64,000 bases of DNA from CAZUYC01 sp964624475 (lineage in GTDB: Bacteria; Myxococcota_A; UBA9160; SMWR01): the NCBI GenBank assembly GCA_964624475.1, contig CAZUYC010000069.1:74635-138634 (forward strand), written 5' to 3'. Each line of letters opens with the position of its first letter. Positions within the stretch are counted from its first letter, which is position 1. The notes beneath the pieces were generated by a model that searched no databases, had not been told where the DNA came from, and saw only the letters and a program-made list of their open reading frames with translations. Shown here in pieces: positions 8,183 through 16,766 of the stretch. Position numbers and translations under genes: made by a program.

Positions 8183-9516
8183 GCCGCCGCCCGGTCCCCG
8201 CCGCTTTCGCCCTGCTCGCGCTGCTCGCGCCCGGGCCCAGCCTCGCCTATCCGCTCGACCTCTCGGAGGCGACGGGGATCACCCGCCTCGAGGCCTACCG
8301 GCTCGGCCAGAAGGGCCGCGAGCGCGCGGGAGGCCAGCTCCTGCCGAAGGGCGCGCTGCTCCCGGCGAGCGGCGTCACCCTCTCGCTCCAGGACCAGCCG
8401 GAGTTCGCGATTCCGCCGCCCGACCCCGAGCTCGGCGCGCAGCTGCGCTTTGCTCTCGGCGCCGACGCGCGCTCCTACTCGCTGGCGCTCCTCGACCTCA
8501 CGGATCCCGCCCATCCGCGCTACGCCGGGGTAAACCCCGACCAGGCCCAGAACCCCGGAAGCGTCGGCAAGATCCTGGTCGCTCTCGCCCTCTTCCAGGC
8601 GCTGGCCGACCTGCATCCCGACGACGTCGACGCCCGCCGGCGGATCCTGCGCGAGACCGAGGTCCGCGCCGACGGCTTCATCCGCAACGACGACCACGAG
8701 GTCCCCTTCTGGAAGCCCGGCGACCCGCGCGTCGAGAGGCGGCCGATCCGCGAGGGCGACGCCGCGAACCTCTGGAGCTGGCTCGACTGGATGATCTCGA
8801 GCTCGTCGAACGCGGCCGGGAGCGGGGTCATGGCGCAGCTCGTGCTGCTGCGCCGCTTCGGCCGCGACTACCCCGTCCCCGCGGCGCAGGGCGCGGCCTT
8901 CTTCGCGAAGACGCCGAAGCCGGAGCTCACGCGGATCTACCTCGGGGCGATGCTCGACCCGATCGGGCAGAGCGGCCTCGACCGCCGCCGGCTCCAGCAG
9001 GGGAGCTTCTTCACCCGCGAGGGCAAGGCGCGGATCCCCGGGACGAGCAGCGTCGCCACCGCCGGGGAGCTCCTGCGCTACCTGGTCCGCATGGAGCAGG
9101 GCAAGCTCGTCGACGCGTTCTCGAGCCTCGAGATCAAGCGGCTGCTGTACCTGACGGAGCAGCGGATCCGCTACGCCTCGCAGCCGGCGCTCGGGGATTC
9201 GGCGCTCTACTTCAAGTCGGGCTCGCTCTACAGCTGCCAGCCGGAGGCGGGCTACGCCTGCGGGAAGTTCCTCGGGAACCGGCTCAACTACATGAACTCG
9301 ATGGTCCTCGTCGAGACGCCCGACCGCACCCCGCCGCTGCGCTACGCCGTCGCCGTGCTCTCGAACGTGCTCAGGAAGAACTCGGCCGAGGTCCACGAGG
9401 AGCTCGCGCTCGAGGTCCACCGGATGATCGAGTCGCTGCACCCGGCGCTGGCCGCCCCGCCGGGCGCGCGGGCGGTCGACGGCCGGCCCTGGCAAGCGCG
9501 GCCCGGGCCGCGTTAG
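8179..9516 (+). CDS. Class-A beta-lactamase-fold serine hydrolase (exported)
   Basis: 445 residues, GTG start overlapping the previous stop (GTGA), so translationally coupled to the dikinase gene. The signal peptide ends ...PSLA. Active-site elements of the penicillin-interacting serine hydrolases are present in order: S128-V-G-K131 (SxxK), SSN at 209-211 (SxN) and KSG at 346-348. It is longer than ordinary class-A beta-lactamases (about 290) because of an N-terminal extension and insertions. It could be a periplasmic peptidase or esterase acting on peptidoglycan or another acyl substrate. The context, next to a carbohydrate kinase-like protein rather than ampR-type regulators, does not suggest antibiotic resistance. 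Its end overlaps by 4 nt the end of a convergent paralogue. Confidence 0.85.
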   Translation: MSRRPVPAAFALLALLAPGPSLAYPLDLSEATGITRLEAYRLGQKGRERAGGQLLPKGALLPASGVTLSLQDQPEFAIPPPDPELGAQLRFALGADARSYSLALLDLTDPAHPRYAGVNPDQAQNPGSVGKILVALALFQALADLHPDDVDARRRILRETEVRADGFIRNDDHEVPFWKPGDPRVERRPIREGDAANLWSWLDWMISSSSNAAGSGVMAQLVLLRRFGRDYPVPAAQGAAFFAKTPKPELTRIYLGAMLDPIGQSGLDRRRLQQGSFFTREGKARIPGTSSVATAGELLRYLVRMEQGKLVDAFSSLEIKRLLYLTEQRIRYASQPALGDSALYFKSGSLYSCQPEAGYACGKFLGNRLNYMNSMVLVETPDRTPPLRYAVAVLSNVLRKNSAEVHEELALEVHRMIESLHPALAAPPGARAVDGRPWQARPGPR

Positions 9517-10493
9517 GAAGCCTTCCGGAAGACGATCGCGTCGAGCGCGACGATGATCCGCTCGAGCCAGCGGGTGCCATCGCGGTCGTTGCTGAGCGCG
9601 ACCGCGATGTAGGAGCGCCCGTTGCGCTCGACGAGCGCGCTGTCGGAGTGGAAGGTCCCCCAGGAGCCGGACTTGCGGAAGAGGTTCGTCTCGGGGCGGA
9701 TCTTGCGCAGGGCCGCCACGAACTTGTGGCCGAGCGCGGTGTGGGAGAGGATCTCCTTCATCTTCAGGCTGTGCTCGGGGGTCACGAGGTTCCCGGTCTC
9801 GAGCAGGTAGTAGAAGCGGGCCACCTGCATCGCGGTCGCCCCGTGCGAGAGGTTGTGCAGCGGGTCGCGGCGCCAGAGGCCGGACTTGGCGTAGTCCTTG
9901 CCCACCCAGAGGCCCCCGTTGTGGCGGGGGTCGTAGAGCCGGTAGCGCGGCGAGAGCAGGACCCGGGCGATGTACTCCTTGCCCACGCGGGTCATCAGCT
10001 CCGTCGAGGCCTCGTTCGAGGACTCGCCGATCATGCGCCGCATCAGGATCTCGGTCTCGCGGTCGAGCGGCATCTTGCCCTGCGCGATCTTCTCGAAGGC
10101 CCCGAGCAGCACCGCGATCTTCGGCAGGCTCGCCGCGTACATCATGACGTCGCCGTTCACGGCCGCGACCCGCGGCTCGTCGAGGTCCGAGAGGTCGATC
10201 AGCGCCACGGCGAGCCGTTGACCCTTCGCCTCGTCATCGAGGCGAAGGCGGTGTAGCGCCCGGTCGACGTCGCCCTGCAGGCGCGCGTCGCCGAAGCTCC
10301 AGAGCGGCGCCATGTCCTCGAAGGGCGCGATCCGGTCGAGGGCGACCATGTCGCGCAGCACCGGGTCCTCGACGATCTCCCACTGCGTCTCGACCGCAGC
10401 GGCCGGCTTCCCGCCCGCCGCGCCGGGCTCGCCGGCGACGGCGAGGGCCGGGAGCAGGCAGCCGGCAGCGAAGAGGCAGGGAGCGAGCTTCAT
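9513..10493 (-). CDS. Second class-A beta-lactamase-fold serine hydrolase (exported)
   Basis: 326 residues, ATG 10493. A Sec signal peptide ends about ALAVA-GEP. The catalytic motifs are intact: S122-L-P-K125, SSN at 158-160 and KSG at 274-276. It shares motif order with its convergent neighbour, so the two are paralogues or members of one family meeting tail to tail with a 4-nt overlap. The start overlaps the stop of the upstream Npt-type translocase gene (ATGA), which makes a two-gene operon of translocase plus serine hydrolase. Substrate unknown; a D-Ala peptidase, esterase or lactamase role would all fit the fold. Confidence 0.88.
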   Translation of the reverse strand: MKLAPCLFAAGCLLPALAVAGEPGAAGGKPAAAVETQWEIVEDPVLRDMVALDRIAPFEDMAPLWSFGDARLQGDVDRALHRLRLDDEAKGQRLAVALIDLSDLDEPRVAAVNGDVMMYAASLPKIAVLLGAFEKIAQGKMPLDRETEILMRRMIGESSNEASTELMTRVGKEYIARVLLSPRYRLYDPRHNGGLWVGKDYAKSGLWRRDPLHNLSHGATAMQVARFYYLLETGNLVTPEHSLKMKEILSHTALGHKFVAALRKIRPETNLFRKSGSWGTFHSDSALVERNGRSYIAVALSNDRDGTRWLERIIVALDAIVFRKAS

Positions 10494-11851
10494 CGTCCCA
10501 CGGCTTCCTCGACGAGTCGGCGGTGCCTGCGGATCACGTCGACGCAGACCAGGAGCCACAACAGCACCAACCCGACATTGAACACGAAGAATGTATCGGT
10601 CGCCAGCTGGAGCACATGACCCCCGACCAGGACCGTAAGGGCCGCCAGGCCGTCTCCGACCCGCGTGATCAAGCTATCGATCGCGGGCTTGCCCTGGTAG
10701 GTCACGCCCGAGGGGACCGGCAGCCACAGGACGTGCCGGGCGGTGTTGTTGATCGAGTAGTCGGTGGCGTTCTCGGCGACCTTCATCACCTTCACGACCG
10801 CGAGCACCGGGACGAACCACATGGCGGTGTAGGACACCAGGGAGACCACGGGCAGGAGGAGCAGGATCCCCGCGATTCCGCCGTGCTTGAGCAGGCGCGA
10901 TGCCACGAAGGCCTGGAGCAGCAGCGCAGCCCCGTTCACCCACGCGTAGAAGTTGCTGTAGAACAGCGTATTGACGGTCTGGGTGTACTCCAGAGCCTGC
11001 CGCGAGTCGGGAGTCAGCCCCTGGGCCATCACCTGTCGACCCACGAATTCCTGGAGGACCCGGTACAGGAGGTTCTCTCCGTTCGTGTTCACCCAATTCA
11101 GCAACAGTGTGATCCCCGCGACGGCCATGAGGAAGCGATTCCTGAGCAGCAGCTGGATGAGCGAGCCTCCGGTCGGGTCGCCCTGCTCTACCGGCGCCGC
11201 GGGCCGCCGCGCGCCCCCCCCGGGGGCCTCCCGAGTGTCGACCATCCGCGTCAACAGGATCGAGATCCCCAGGGGGATGGTCGCTACGAGCAGCAGGTAC
11301 TCCTTCGGGACGAGGCCGGACTCGACGAGCTGATTCGTGATCCAGGCGCCGCTGGCAGCCCCCGCCGTGGCGCCGATCGCGATCACCGGGAGGATGCGCC
11401 GCCCGGGCCCGTCGTCGTAGACGTCGGCCGCGAAGGCGAAGAACTGCGCCACGACGAAGACCCCGAAGATCCCGACCCAGAGGTAGAAGAGGATCCCGGA
11501 CACGGGCAGGTGTTCGAAGAAGACTCCGGGCTGGAGCGCCCAGAACACGACCATGTTCGAGATGCAGAAGAGGCTCGCCCAGGTGATCAGCTCTGCGCGC
11601 GGCAGTCGATGGGTGAGCCTCGCGTACCAGGCGAGGATCGGGACGAGGAGCAGACTCTGGCCGAAGCTCGAGTAGGCCCGGACCTCCCACTTGTCGAGCC
11701 CGGCGACGTCGGACACCGCGATCCAGCCGTCCCGCAGCGGCTTCACGAAGTAGTAGGCACAGAGGATCAGGAACGCGTTGGCGAGCATCAGCAGGGCCGT
11801 CCCGCCCTCGCCCGGGCGCACGTCCGTGAACAGCCGCAGGCAGCGCTCCAC
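10490..11851 (-). CDS. Npt1/Npt2-type nucleotide translocase (MFS-like)
   Basis: 453 residues, about 12 membrane helices. The N-terminal DVRPGEG followed by a long helix and YYFVKPLRDGW is characteristic of the Npt/Tlc ATP:ADP exchange family, and a loop IAIGATAGAASGAWITNQ follows helix 4-5. Unlike the gene at 1.9-5.2 kb, it has no HEAT or nucleotide-binding appendage. Family members exchange ATP, ADP or other nucleotides; some bacterial relatives have unknown substrates. A -10-like TATAAC on this strand (11919-11914) lies 62 nt before the start. It is translationally coupled to the downstream serine hydrolase, paralleling the partner gene pairs across the module. Confidence 0.85.
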   Translation of the reverse strand: MERCLRLFTDVRPGEGGTALLMLANAFLILCAYYFVKPLRDGWIAVSDVAGLDKWEVRAYSSFGQSLLLVPILAWYARLTHRLPRAELITWASLFCISNMVVFWALQPGVFFEHLPVSGILFYLWVGIFGVFVVAQFFAFAADVYDDGPGRRILPVIAIGATAGAASGAWITNQLVESGLVPKEYLLLVATIPLGISILLTRMVDTREAPGGGARRPAAPVEQGDPTGGSLIQLLLRNRFLMAVAGITLLLNWVNTNGENLLYRVLQEFVGRQVMAQGLTPDSRQALEYTQTVNTLFYSNFYAWVNGAALLLQAFVASRLLKHGGIAGILLLLPVVSLVSYTAMWFVPVLAVVKVMKVAENATDYSINNTARHVLWLPVPSGVTYQGKPAIDSLITRVGDGLAALTVLVGGHVLQLATDTFFVFNVGLVLLWLLVCVDVIRRHRRLVEEAVGR

Positions 11852-11978
11852 CCGGGAGAGCCGGTCGATCTGAAGGGTCGGGCTCGCCAGCGTCGATTCC
11901 CCCCCGCTCCCATGTTATACCGTGGGCCTATACCCGTGGGAGGGGCCGCGGGCGGATTCTCGCGCCCGAGGGGGGCCG

Positions 11979-13592
11979 ATGTACGCCTGGAACCTCGCCG
12001 ACGCGCTCGACCTGATCGCGGAGATCCGTGCCGACCGGGACGCCGTGGTCCAGGGCGAGCGGCGCCTCACCTGGCGCGCGGCCGAGCGCAGGGCGCAGAG
12101 CCTCGCCGCGTGGATGAAGGGGCGCGGCGCCACCCATCAGGGGAAGGTCGCGATCTACAGCTACAACCACCCGGCCTACATGGAGGCGATCTGGGCCGCG
12201 ATGAAGGCCGGGCTGGTCCCCGTGAACGTCAACTACCGCTACCGGGCCGGGGAGCTGAGCTACCTGCTCCAGAACGCCGACGCCGAGATCGCGGTCGTCC
12301 ACGAGGACTTCCTCCCGCTCTTCGAAGACGTGCGCGCCGAGCTTTCGTCGCTGCGAGGCGTGCTCGTGGTCGCCGAGCGCGGCGCGGGCGGCGCGCTCCC
12401 GGTCGGCGCCGAGGACTACGAGGGCGTCGCGAGCGCCGGCCTCCCCGCGCCCGCGGCGGCGCGCAGCCCGGACGACCTCCTGCTGCTCTACACCGGTGGG
12501 ACGACCGGCCTGCCCAAGGGAGTGATGTGGCGCCAGGCCGACCTCTACGCGCGGCTCGGCGGGGGCGGCCTCGGCCCCTCCCCCGCCGAACCCGAGGCGC
12601 TGCGCGCCTTCGTGCGCGACCACGAGCTACCGCTGCGCACCGTGATCGCCCCGCCGCTCATGCACGGCACGGGGCTCTTCATGGCGCTGATCGCCTGGCT
12701 GACCGGCGGTGCGGTGCTGCTGCTGCCCGACCCGCGCCATTTCGATCCCGCTCAGCTCTGGAGCACGGTCGAGCGCGACCGCGCCAACGCCGTCTCGATC
12801 GTGGGCGACTCCTTCGCGAAGCCGATGCTGCAGGAGCTGCGCTCGGGGCGGCGCTACGACCTCACGTCGCTGCGCATGATCGCCTCCTCGGGCGTGATGT
12901 GGAGCCAGGAGACCAAGCGCGGGCTGCTCGAGGCCCACCCGCCGATGGCCCTCGTCGACTCGCTCGGCTCGTCCGAGGCGCTCGGCATGGGCATCTCGAT
13001 CACCACCTCCGCCGGAGTGGTCGAGACCGCGCGCTTTAGGCTCTCGGAATCGACGCGCCTCTTCGATTCGGACCTGCGCCCGATCGAGGCCCGGCCCGGC
13101 GCGCGCGGCCTCGTCGGCGTCTCCGGACACCAGCCCTGCGGGTACTACAAGGACCCCGCGAAGAGCGCGCGCACCTTCGTCGAGGCCTTCGGCCGGCGAT
13201 TCTCGATCCCCGGCGACTGGGCCGAAGTCGGGACCGACGGCCAGACGCTCGTGCTCCTCGGCCGCGGCTCGGTGTGCATCAATACCGGCGGCGAGAAGGT
13301 GTTCCCCGAGGAGGTCGAGGAGGTGCTGAAGCGCCACCCCGGCGTCCGGGACGCGGTCGTGGTCGGCATTCCGGACGAGCGCTTCGGCGAGGTGGTGACG
13401 GCGGTGGTCTCGGCGAGCGGCGCGCCGCCCGATGCCGCGGAGCTCGTGCGCCTGGTGAAGCGAGAGCTCGCCGACTACAAGGCGCCGAAGCACGTGGTCT
13501 TCGTGGACGAGGTCTACCGCTCGCCCTCCGGCAAGGCGGACTTCCGGCGCACCCGGGAGGTCGCGCTCGAGGCCCTCGGCCTCTCCGGCTGA
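11979..13592 (+). CDS. Acyl-CoA synthetase (AMP-binding, FadD-like)
   Basis: 537 residues. The ANL-superfamily P-loop LLYTGGTTGLPKGVMW is at about 169-184. The C-terminal motifs follow: GDWAEV, then GRGSVCINTGGEKVFPEEVE and the catalytic-lysine region PSGKADFRR. It should activate a carboxylic acid with ATP to an acyl-AMP and then acyl-CoA in the cytoplasm. ATG 11979 is chosen because the ANL domain starts there and GAGGGGGG precedes it; a GTG at 11922 would add 19 residues. Chain length is unknown. The 3' end overlaps the convergent arylsulfotransferase-like gene by 79 bp. Confidence 0.92.
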   Translation: MYAWNLADALDLIAEIRADRDAVVQGERRLTWRAAERRAQSLAAWMKGRGATHQGKVAIYSYNHPAYMEAIWAAMKAGLVPVNVNYRYRAGELSYLLQNADAEIAVVHEDFLPLFEDVRAELSSLRGVLVVAERGAGGALPVGAEDYEGVASAGLPAPAAARSPDDLLLLYTGGTTGLPKGVMWRQADLYARLGGGGLGPSPAEPEALRAFVRDHELPLRTVIAPPLMHGTGLFMALIAWLTGGAVLLLPDPRHFDPAQLWSTVERDRANAVSIVGDSFAKPMLQELRSGRRYDLTSLRMIASSGVMWSQETKRGLLEAHPPMALVDSLGSSEALGMGISITTSAGVVETARFRLSESTRLFDSDLRPIEARPGARGLVGVSGHQPCGYYKDPAKSARTFVEAFGRRFSIPGDWAEVGTDGQTLVLLGRGSVCINTGGEKVFPEEVEEVLKRHPGVRDAVVVGIPDERFGEVVTAVVSASGAPPDAAELVRLVKRELADYKAPKHVVFVDEVYRSPSGKADFRRTREVALEALGLSG

Positions 13593-14995
13593 GCCAGCGA
13601 AGCGCGCCGCGAGGGCAAGCCCGCGCCGCGGGCTCGGGCCACGCCCGCGGCGCTCGCCCAGCCGATCGGGAAGGCGGCAGGGAGGCGCACCATCTCGAAG
13701 AGGGTGGCGATCAGCTCCTCGCGCTCGCCCGCGCGATGCGGGTTGTAGTACTCCCAGACGATCGCGCCTTCCGGCGCCACCTCGAAGGCCCGGCCGCCGT
13801 CCGACTCGCTCACGAGCGTGTTGCCGTTCGGGAGCCGCTCGGCCGCCCCGCAGGTGAGCGAGAAGAAGGGGCGCTCGGCGGTGCCGGCGTAGTCCCACGC
13901 GATCTCCCCGGTCGCCGGGTCGAGCTCGAGCACGCGGGACTTCCACGGATCCGCGCCGCGGTTGTCGAAGAGCAGGAGGCGCCCGTTCGCGAGCAGCTTC
14001 GGGTCGTGCTGGCTGCGGAATCCACCCTGGAGCGCCCAGGCGACCTCACCCCGTTCGAGGTCGAGCACCGCGAGGGCATGCGGGACGAGGAGCGAGACGA
14101 GCGCGCTGCCCCGGCGGAAGGCCGGGAGGCGATCCGCGAGGCGCCCGTCGAGCAGGAAGATCGAGTTGGTGTGGAAGACGTCGCCCATGCGGGTCCGAGC
14201 GGGATCGAAGAGGTGCGCATGGCGGGAGCCGCGCAGCGCGCCCAGGATCGAGACCCTCCGCTTCTCGCTCCCGTCGGGCGCGAGCTGCGCGACGAAGTCC
14301 AGCAGCACCGGGCGCTCGGGGTCGACCTCGGGCTCGATCCGCGCCTCGCGCGCGAGCACGTAGATGTCGCCGTCGGGGCCGACCTCGAGGTCGTGGTGCG
14401 CCTGGATCGGGCTGGCCCAGAGTAGCCGTGAGTCGCGGTCGAGCTTCACGAGGCCGAGGCCCTCGTAGATCGCGAGGACGTCGCCGTTCGGGAAGAGGTG
14501 CGCGCGCCGGAAGAAGCCGGCGCCCGTGTGGAGCCACTCCTTCGGGAAGTCCGGCCAGACGTCCTGGAACCTGTGGCGCCAGCGATGCAGCACGCGCCCG
14601 TCCATGTCCATCAGCACGGCCTCGGGCGCGTGGCCCGAGGTGTAGAAGTTCAGGCCCGGCCAGGCGCGCCCGCGATCGTGCGCGCTGACGCCGCGGCGGT
14701 CCGGAGCCGGACGCGATCCGGCGACGTAGCCGATCGCCTCGAGCTGCGCGATCTGGGCGCGCTGCTCGGGGTCGAGCGCCGGATCGAAGCGCGCGGGGCG
14801 GAGCTTGCGCCAGCGACCCGGCACCTCGGAAGGCGCCGGCTCGGCGACGCCGGGCGAAGGCGGCGCCGCGGCCTCGGGGAGCGCGGGGCCGTCCGGTGTG
14901 CGAGCGGGCTCCCCCTCGCGGCCGCAGGCGGCGAGCAGGGCGGCGAGCGCACCGGCGCCGCGCAGAATCCGCGCCCGTCCGCTCCGCCGCATCAT
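13514..14995 (-). CDS. Arylsulfotransferase (ASST)-like lipoprotein
   Basis: 493 residues. The lipobox LAAC (Cys24) follows a short signal peptide, so this is an envelope lipoprotein. After a Pro/Ala-rich linker come repeated beta-propeller-like blades: HLFPNGDVLAIYEG, HHDLEVGPDGDIYVLAREAR, GEIAWDY, LPNGNTLVSESDGGRAFEV and GAIVWEYYNPHR. These resemble the arylsulfotransferase/PQQ-like propeller proteins of the ASST family. The actual enzyme activity is uncertain, since many homologues are uncharacterised. Near the N-terminus QLEAIGYVAG resembles the LRxLGYxx motif that ends both sulfatase-like proteins in this window. TACCTT (15010-15005) ends 9 nt before the ATG, suggesting a leaderless transcript divergent from the next gene. 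Confidence 0.8.
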   Translation of the reverse strand: MMRRSGRARILRGAGALAALLAACGREGEPARTPDGPALPEAAAPPSPGVAEPAPSEVPGRWRKLRPARFDPALDPEQRAQIAQLEAIGYVAGSRPAPDRRGVSAHDRGRAWPGLNFYTSGHAPEAVLMDMDGRVLHRWRHRFQDVWPDFPKEWLHTGAGFFRRAHLFPNGDVLAIYEGLGLVKLDRDSRLLWASPIQAHHDLEVGPDGDIYVLAREARIEPEVDPERPVLLDFVAQLAPDGSEKRRVSILGALRGSRHAHLFDPARTRMGDVFHTNSIFLLDGRLADRLPAFRRGSALVSLLVPHALAVLDLERGEVAWALQGGFRSQHDPKLLANGRLLLFDNRGADPWKSRVLELDPATGEIAWDYAGTAERPFFSLTCGAAERLPNGNTLVSESDGGRAFEVAPEGAIVWEYYNPHRAGEREELIATLFEMVRLPAAFPIGWASAAGVARARGAGLPSRRASLAQPERPRASSATSRVRRKSALPEGER

Positions 14996-15004
14996 CGCCG
15001 GCCG

Positions 15005-15048
15005 AAGGTAGCAGCGGCCTCCGGGCCCGAAGGCCTCCCTGCTACCCT
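15005..15048. promoter_or_regulatory. Divergent pair of -10-like boxes (TACCTT on -, TACCCT on +)
   Basis: On the minus strand TACCTT (15010-15005) lies 9 nt before the ATG at 14995. On the plus strand TACCCT (15043-15048) lies 8 nt before the GTG at 15057. Neither gene has a visible ribosome binding site, and both placements fit leaderless transcripts. No good -35 is visible. Confidence 0.4.
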
Positions 15049-15056
15049 GCGCCGGC

Positions 15057-16766
15057 GTGGGAGCGCCGCCGCAGGCCGAGCGCGGGAAGGTCCGCGGCTC
15101 CGCGCTCCGCCGGGCCCTGCCCGCGCTGCTCGTCGCCGCGGCCGTCGCGGAGCTGCTGCGCGAGGCGTGGCGGCCCGGTCCCCAGCTCGACGATGCCTAC
15201 ATCTCGTACCGCTACGCGCGGAACCTGGTCGAGGGGCTCGGGCTCGTCTACAACGCCGGCGAGCGCGTCGAGGGATTCACGAACCTCGCGTGGACGCTCC
15301 TCGTCGCGGCGGGCCTCGCGCTCGGGCAGGACGCGCCGGCCGTCGGACACGCCCTCGGGCTCGCGAGCGCGGCGGGTCTGCTCGTCGCGACCGCGATCTA
15401 TGCGGCCACGGGTCTGCCCCGCGAGCGGGCGCTCCCTGCGTCCGCTGCGGCGTGGCTCGTGCTCGTCTCGCCGGCCTTCGCCGGCTGGGCCACGCTCGGC
15501 ATGGAGACCCCCCTTTTCGCGCTCCTCACGACCGCCGCGCTCGCCGCGCACGCGCGCGGTCGGATCGGCGCAGCGGCGCTCACCGCCTGCCTCGCGACCC
15601 TGACCCGCCCGGAGGGCGTGCTCGTGGCGGCGGTCGTCCTCGGGAGCCACGTCCTTGGCGCGTGGCACCGCGAGCGCGTGCGCTCCCTCGCGTGGCCCCT
15701 GGGCTATGCGGGGCTGCTCGGCTGCCTGACGCTCCTCCGCCTCGCCTACTACGGCGCTCCGCTCCCGAACACCTTCTACGCGAAGGTGGGCGGGCTTCCG
15801 TGGTCGGCCGGCCTCTACTACACGCAGAGCTTCCTCGTCGAAGGCGCATGGCTGCTCCTCCTCCCGGCGTGGCTCGGTGTGCAGCGGGTCCCGGCGCTGC
15901 GGCCGGGGGCGGCCTTCGTCGCCCTGGTCTCGCTCTACGCGATCGGCGTGGGCGGGGACGCATTCGCCCACTCGCGCTTCTACCTGCCCGCCCTGCCGGT
16001 GCTCGCGGCCCTGGGCGCGCGAGGCGCCGCGGCCGCCGCGGCGCGCGACGCCCGCGTCGGCGCGCTCGCGTGGGCGAGCCTCGCGGCCGCGGTCCCCTGG
16101 TGCCTCTTCGGGCTCTACGCGCTCCGCGTCGAGACCTGCGCCGCGATCCTCGCCGCCGGCCTCGCGCTCGCCGCCAGCCTCGAGCGCGGCCGGCCGCAGC
16201 CGGCCTGGATCGGACTCGCCGCGCTCGCGCTCGCGCTGCCCCTGCTCGTCCCCCCGCCGGCCGACCTCGAGGGGGTTCGCGCGCGGGCGGGCAGGCGCAC
16301 GCGCGCCGAGGCCCTCGCCCAGTCCTGGCGCTTCCACGCGAATCTCGAGCGCCTCGCCCTGCGCCGCACCGAGAGGCTGCGCGCGCGCGCCGAGCCGGTA
16401 GGGCTCGTCGCCACCGGCGGAATCGGCGCCTTCGGCTGGCACTCGCGGCTTCCGATCCTCGACATCCTTGGCCTCGTCGACCCCACGATCGCCCGCAGCC
16501 GGCCCGGAGCCCCCGCCGCAAGCGAAACGCGCAGCGAGCCGCAGGCGAGCGAAGAAATCCAGGTCTGGCTCGCGCCGGGCCATCACCGCTCGGATGCGGA
16601 GTACGTCTTCTCGCGCGAGCCCGACTACGTGCTGATCCCACAGCGCGGATCGGTCCCGCTCGTCGCCCCGGCCACGCTCGCGCTCTGGGAGCACCCGGCC
16701 CTCGCCGCCGACTACGTCTGGGACCCCGAGGTGGTCGGCTACCGGCGCCGCGCGATCACGCGCTGA
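15057..16766 (+). CDS. GT-C family membrane glycosyltransferase-like protein
   Basis: 569 residues, GTG start. A first helix is followed by the acidic periplasmic motif QLDDAYISYRYARNLVEG and then VYNAGERVEGFTN, which is typical of ArnT/AftB-like GT-C proteins using polyprenyl-phosphate sugars. About ten further hydrophobic segments and a soluble C-terminal part follow. It likely transfers a sugar on the outer face of the inner membrane; donor and acceptor are unknown. Near the 3' end, 16530-16549 contains a REP-like motif also found at 29.4 and 48.9-49.1 kb, here read as protein (SEPQASEE). The gene ends 28 bp inside the convergent methyltransferase gene. Confidence 0.85.
   Translation: MGAPPQAERGKVRGSALRRALPALLVAAAVAELLREAWRPGPQLDDAYISYRYARNLVEGLGLVYNAGERVEGFTNLAWTLLVAAGLALGQDAPAVGHALGLASAAGLLVATAIYAATGLPRERALPASAAAWLVLVSPAFAGWATLGMETPLFALLTTAALAAHARGRIGAAALTACLATLTRPEGVLVAAVVLGSHVLGAWHRERVRSLAWPLGYAGLLGCLTLLRLAYYGAPLPNTFYAKVGGLPWSAGLYYTQSFLVEGAWLLLLPAWLGVQRVPALRPGAAFVALVSLYAIGVGGDAFAHSRFYLPALPVLAALGARGAAAAAARDARVGALAWASLAAAVPWCLFGLYALRVETCAAILAAGLALAASLERGRPQPAWIGLAALALALPLLVPPPADLEGVRARAGRRTRAEALAQSWRFHANLERLALRRTERLRARAEPVGLVATGGIGAFGWHSRLPILDILGLVDPTIARSRPGAPAASETRSEPQASEEIQVWLAPGHHRSDAEYVFSREPDYVLIPQRGSVPLVAPATLALWEHPALAADYVWDPEVVGYRRRAITR

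Noticed and set aside
4669..9516. Very long plus-strand frame upstream of the serine hydrolase
   Set aside because: It is only the GC-rich open frame of the serine hydrolase extended leftward. It runs antisense to the translocase gene and out of frame with the dikinase gene; real motifs and a signal peptide start at 8179.
8179..10493. Antibiotic-resistance beta-lactamases
   Set aside because: The catalytic motifs of the fold are present but length, N-terminal extensions and gene context differ from resistance enzymes, so only the fold is claimed.
11916..11940. Direct repeat TATACC(C)GTGGG as an operator
   Set aside because: The two copies differ by one base in length and lie in a divergent region where a -10-like TATAAC explains part of the pattern; evidence was too weak for a separate call.
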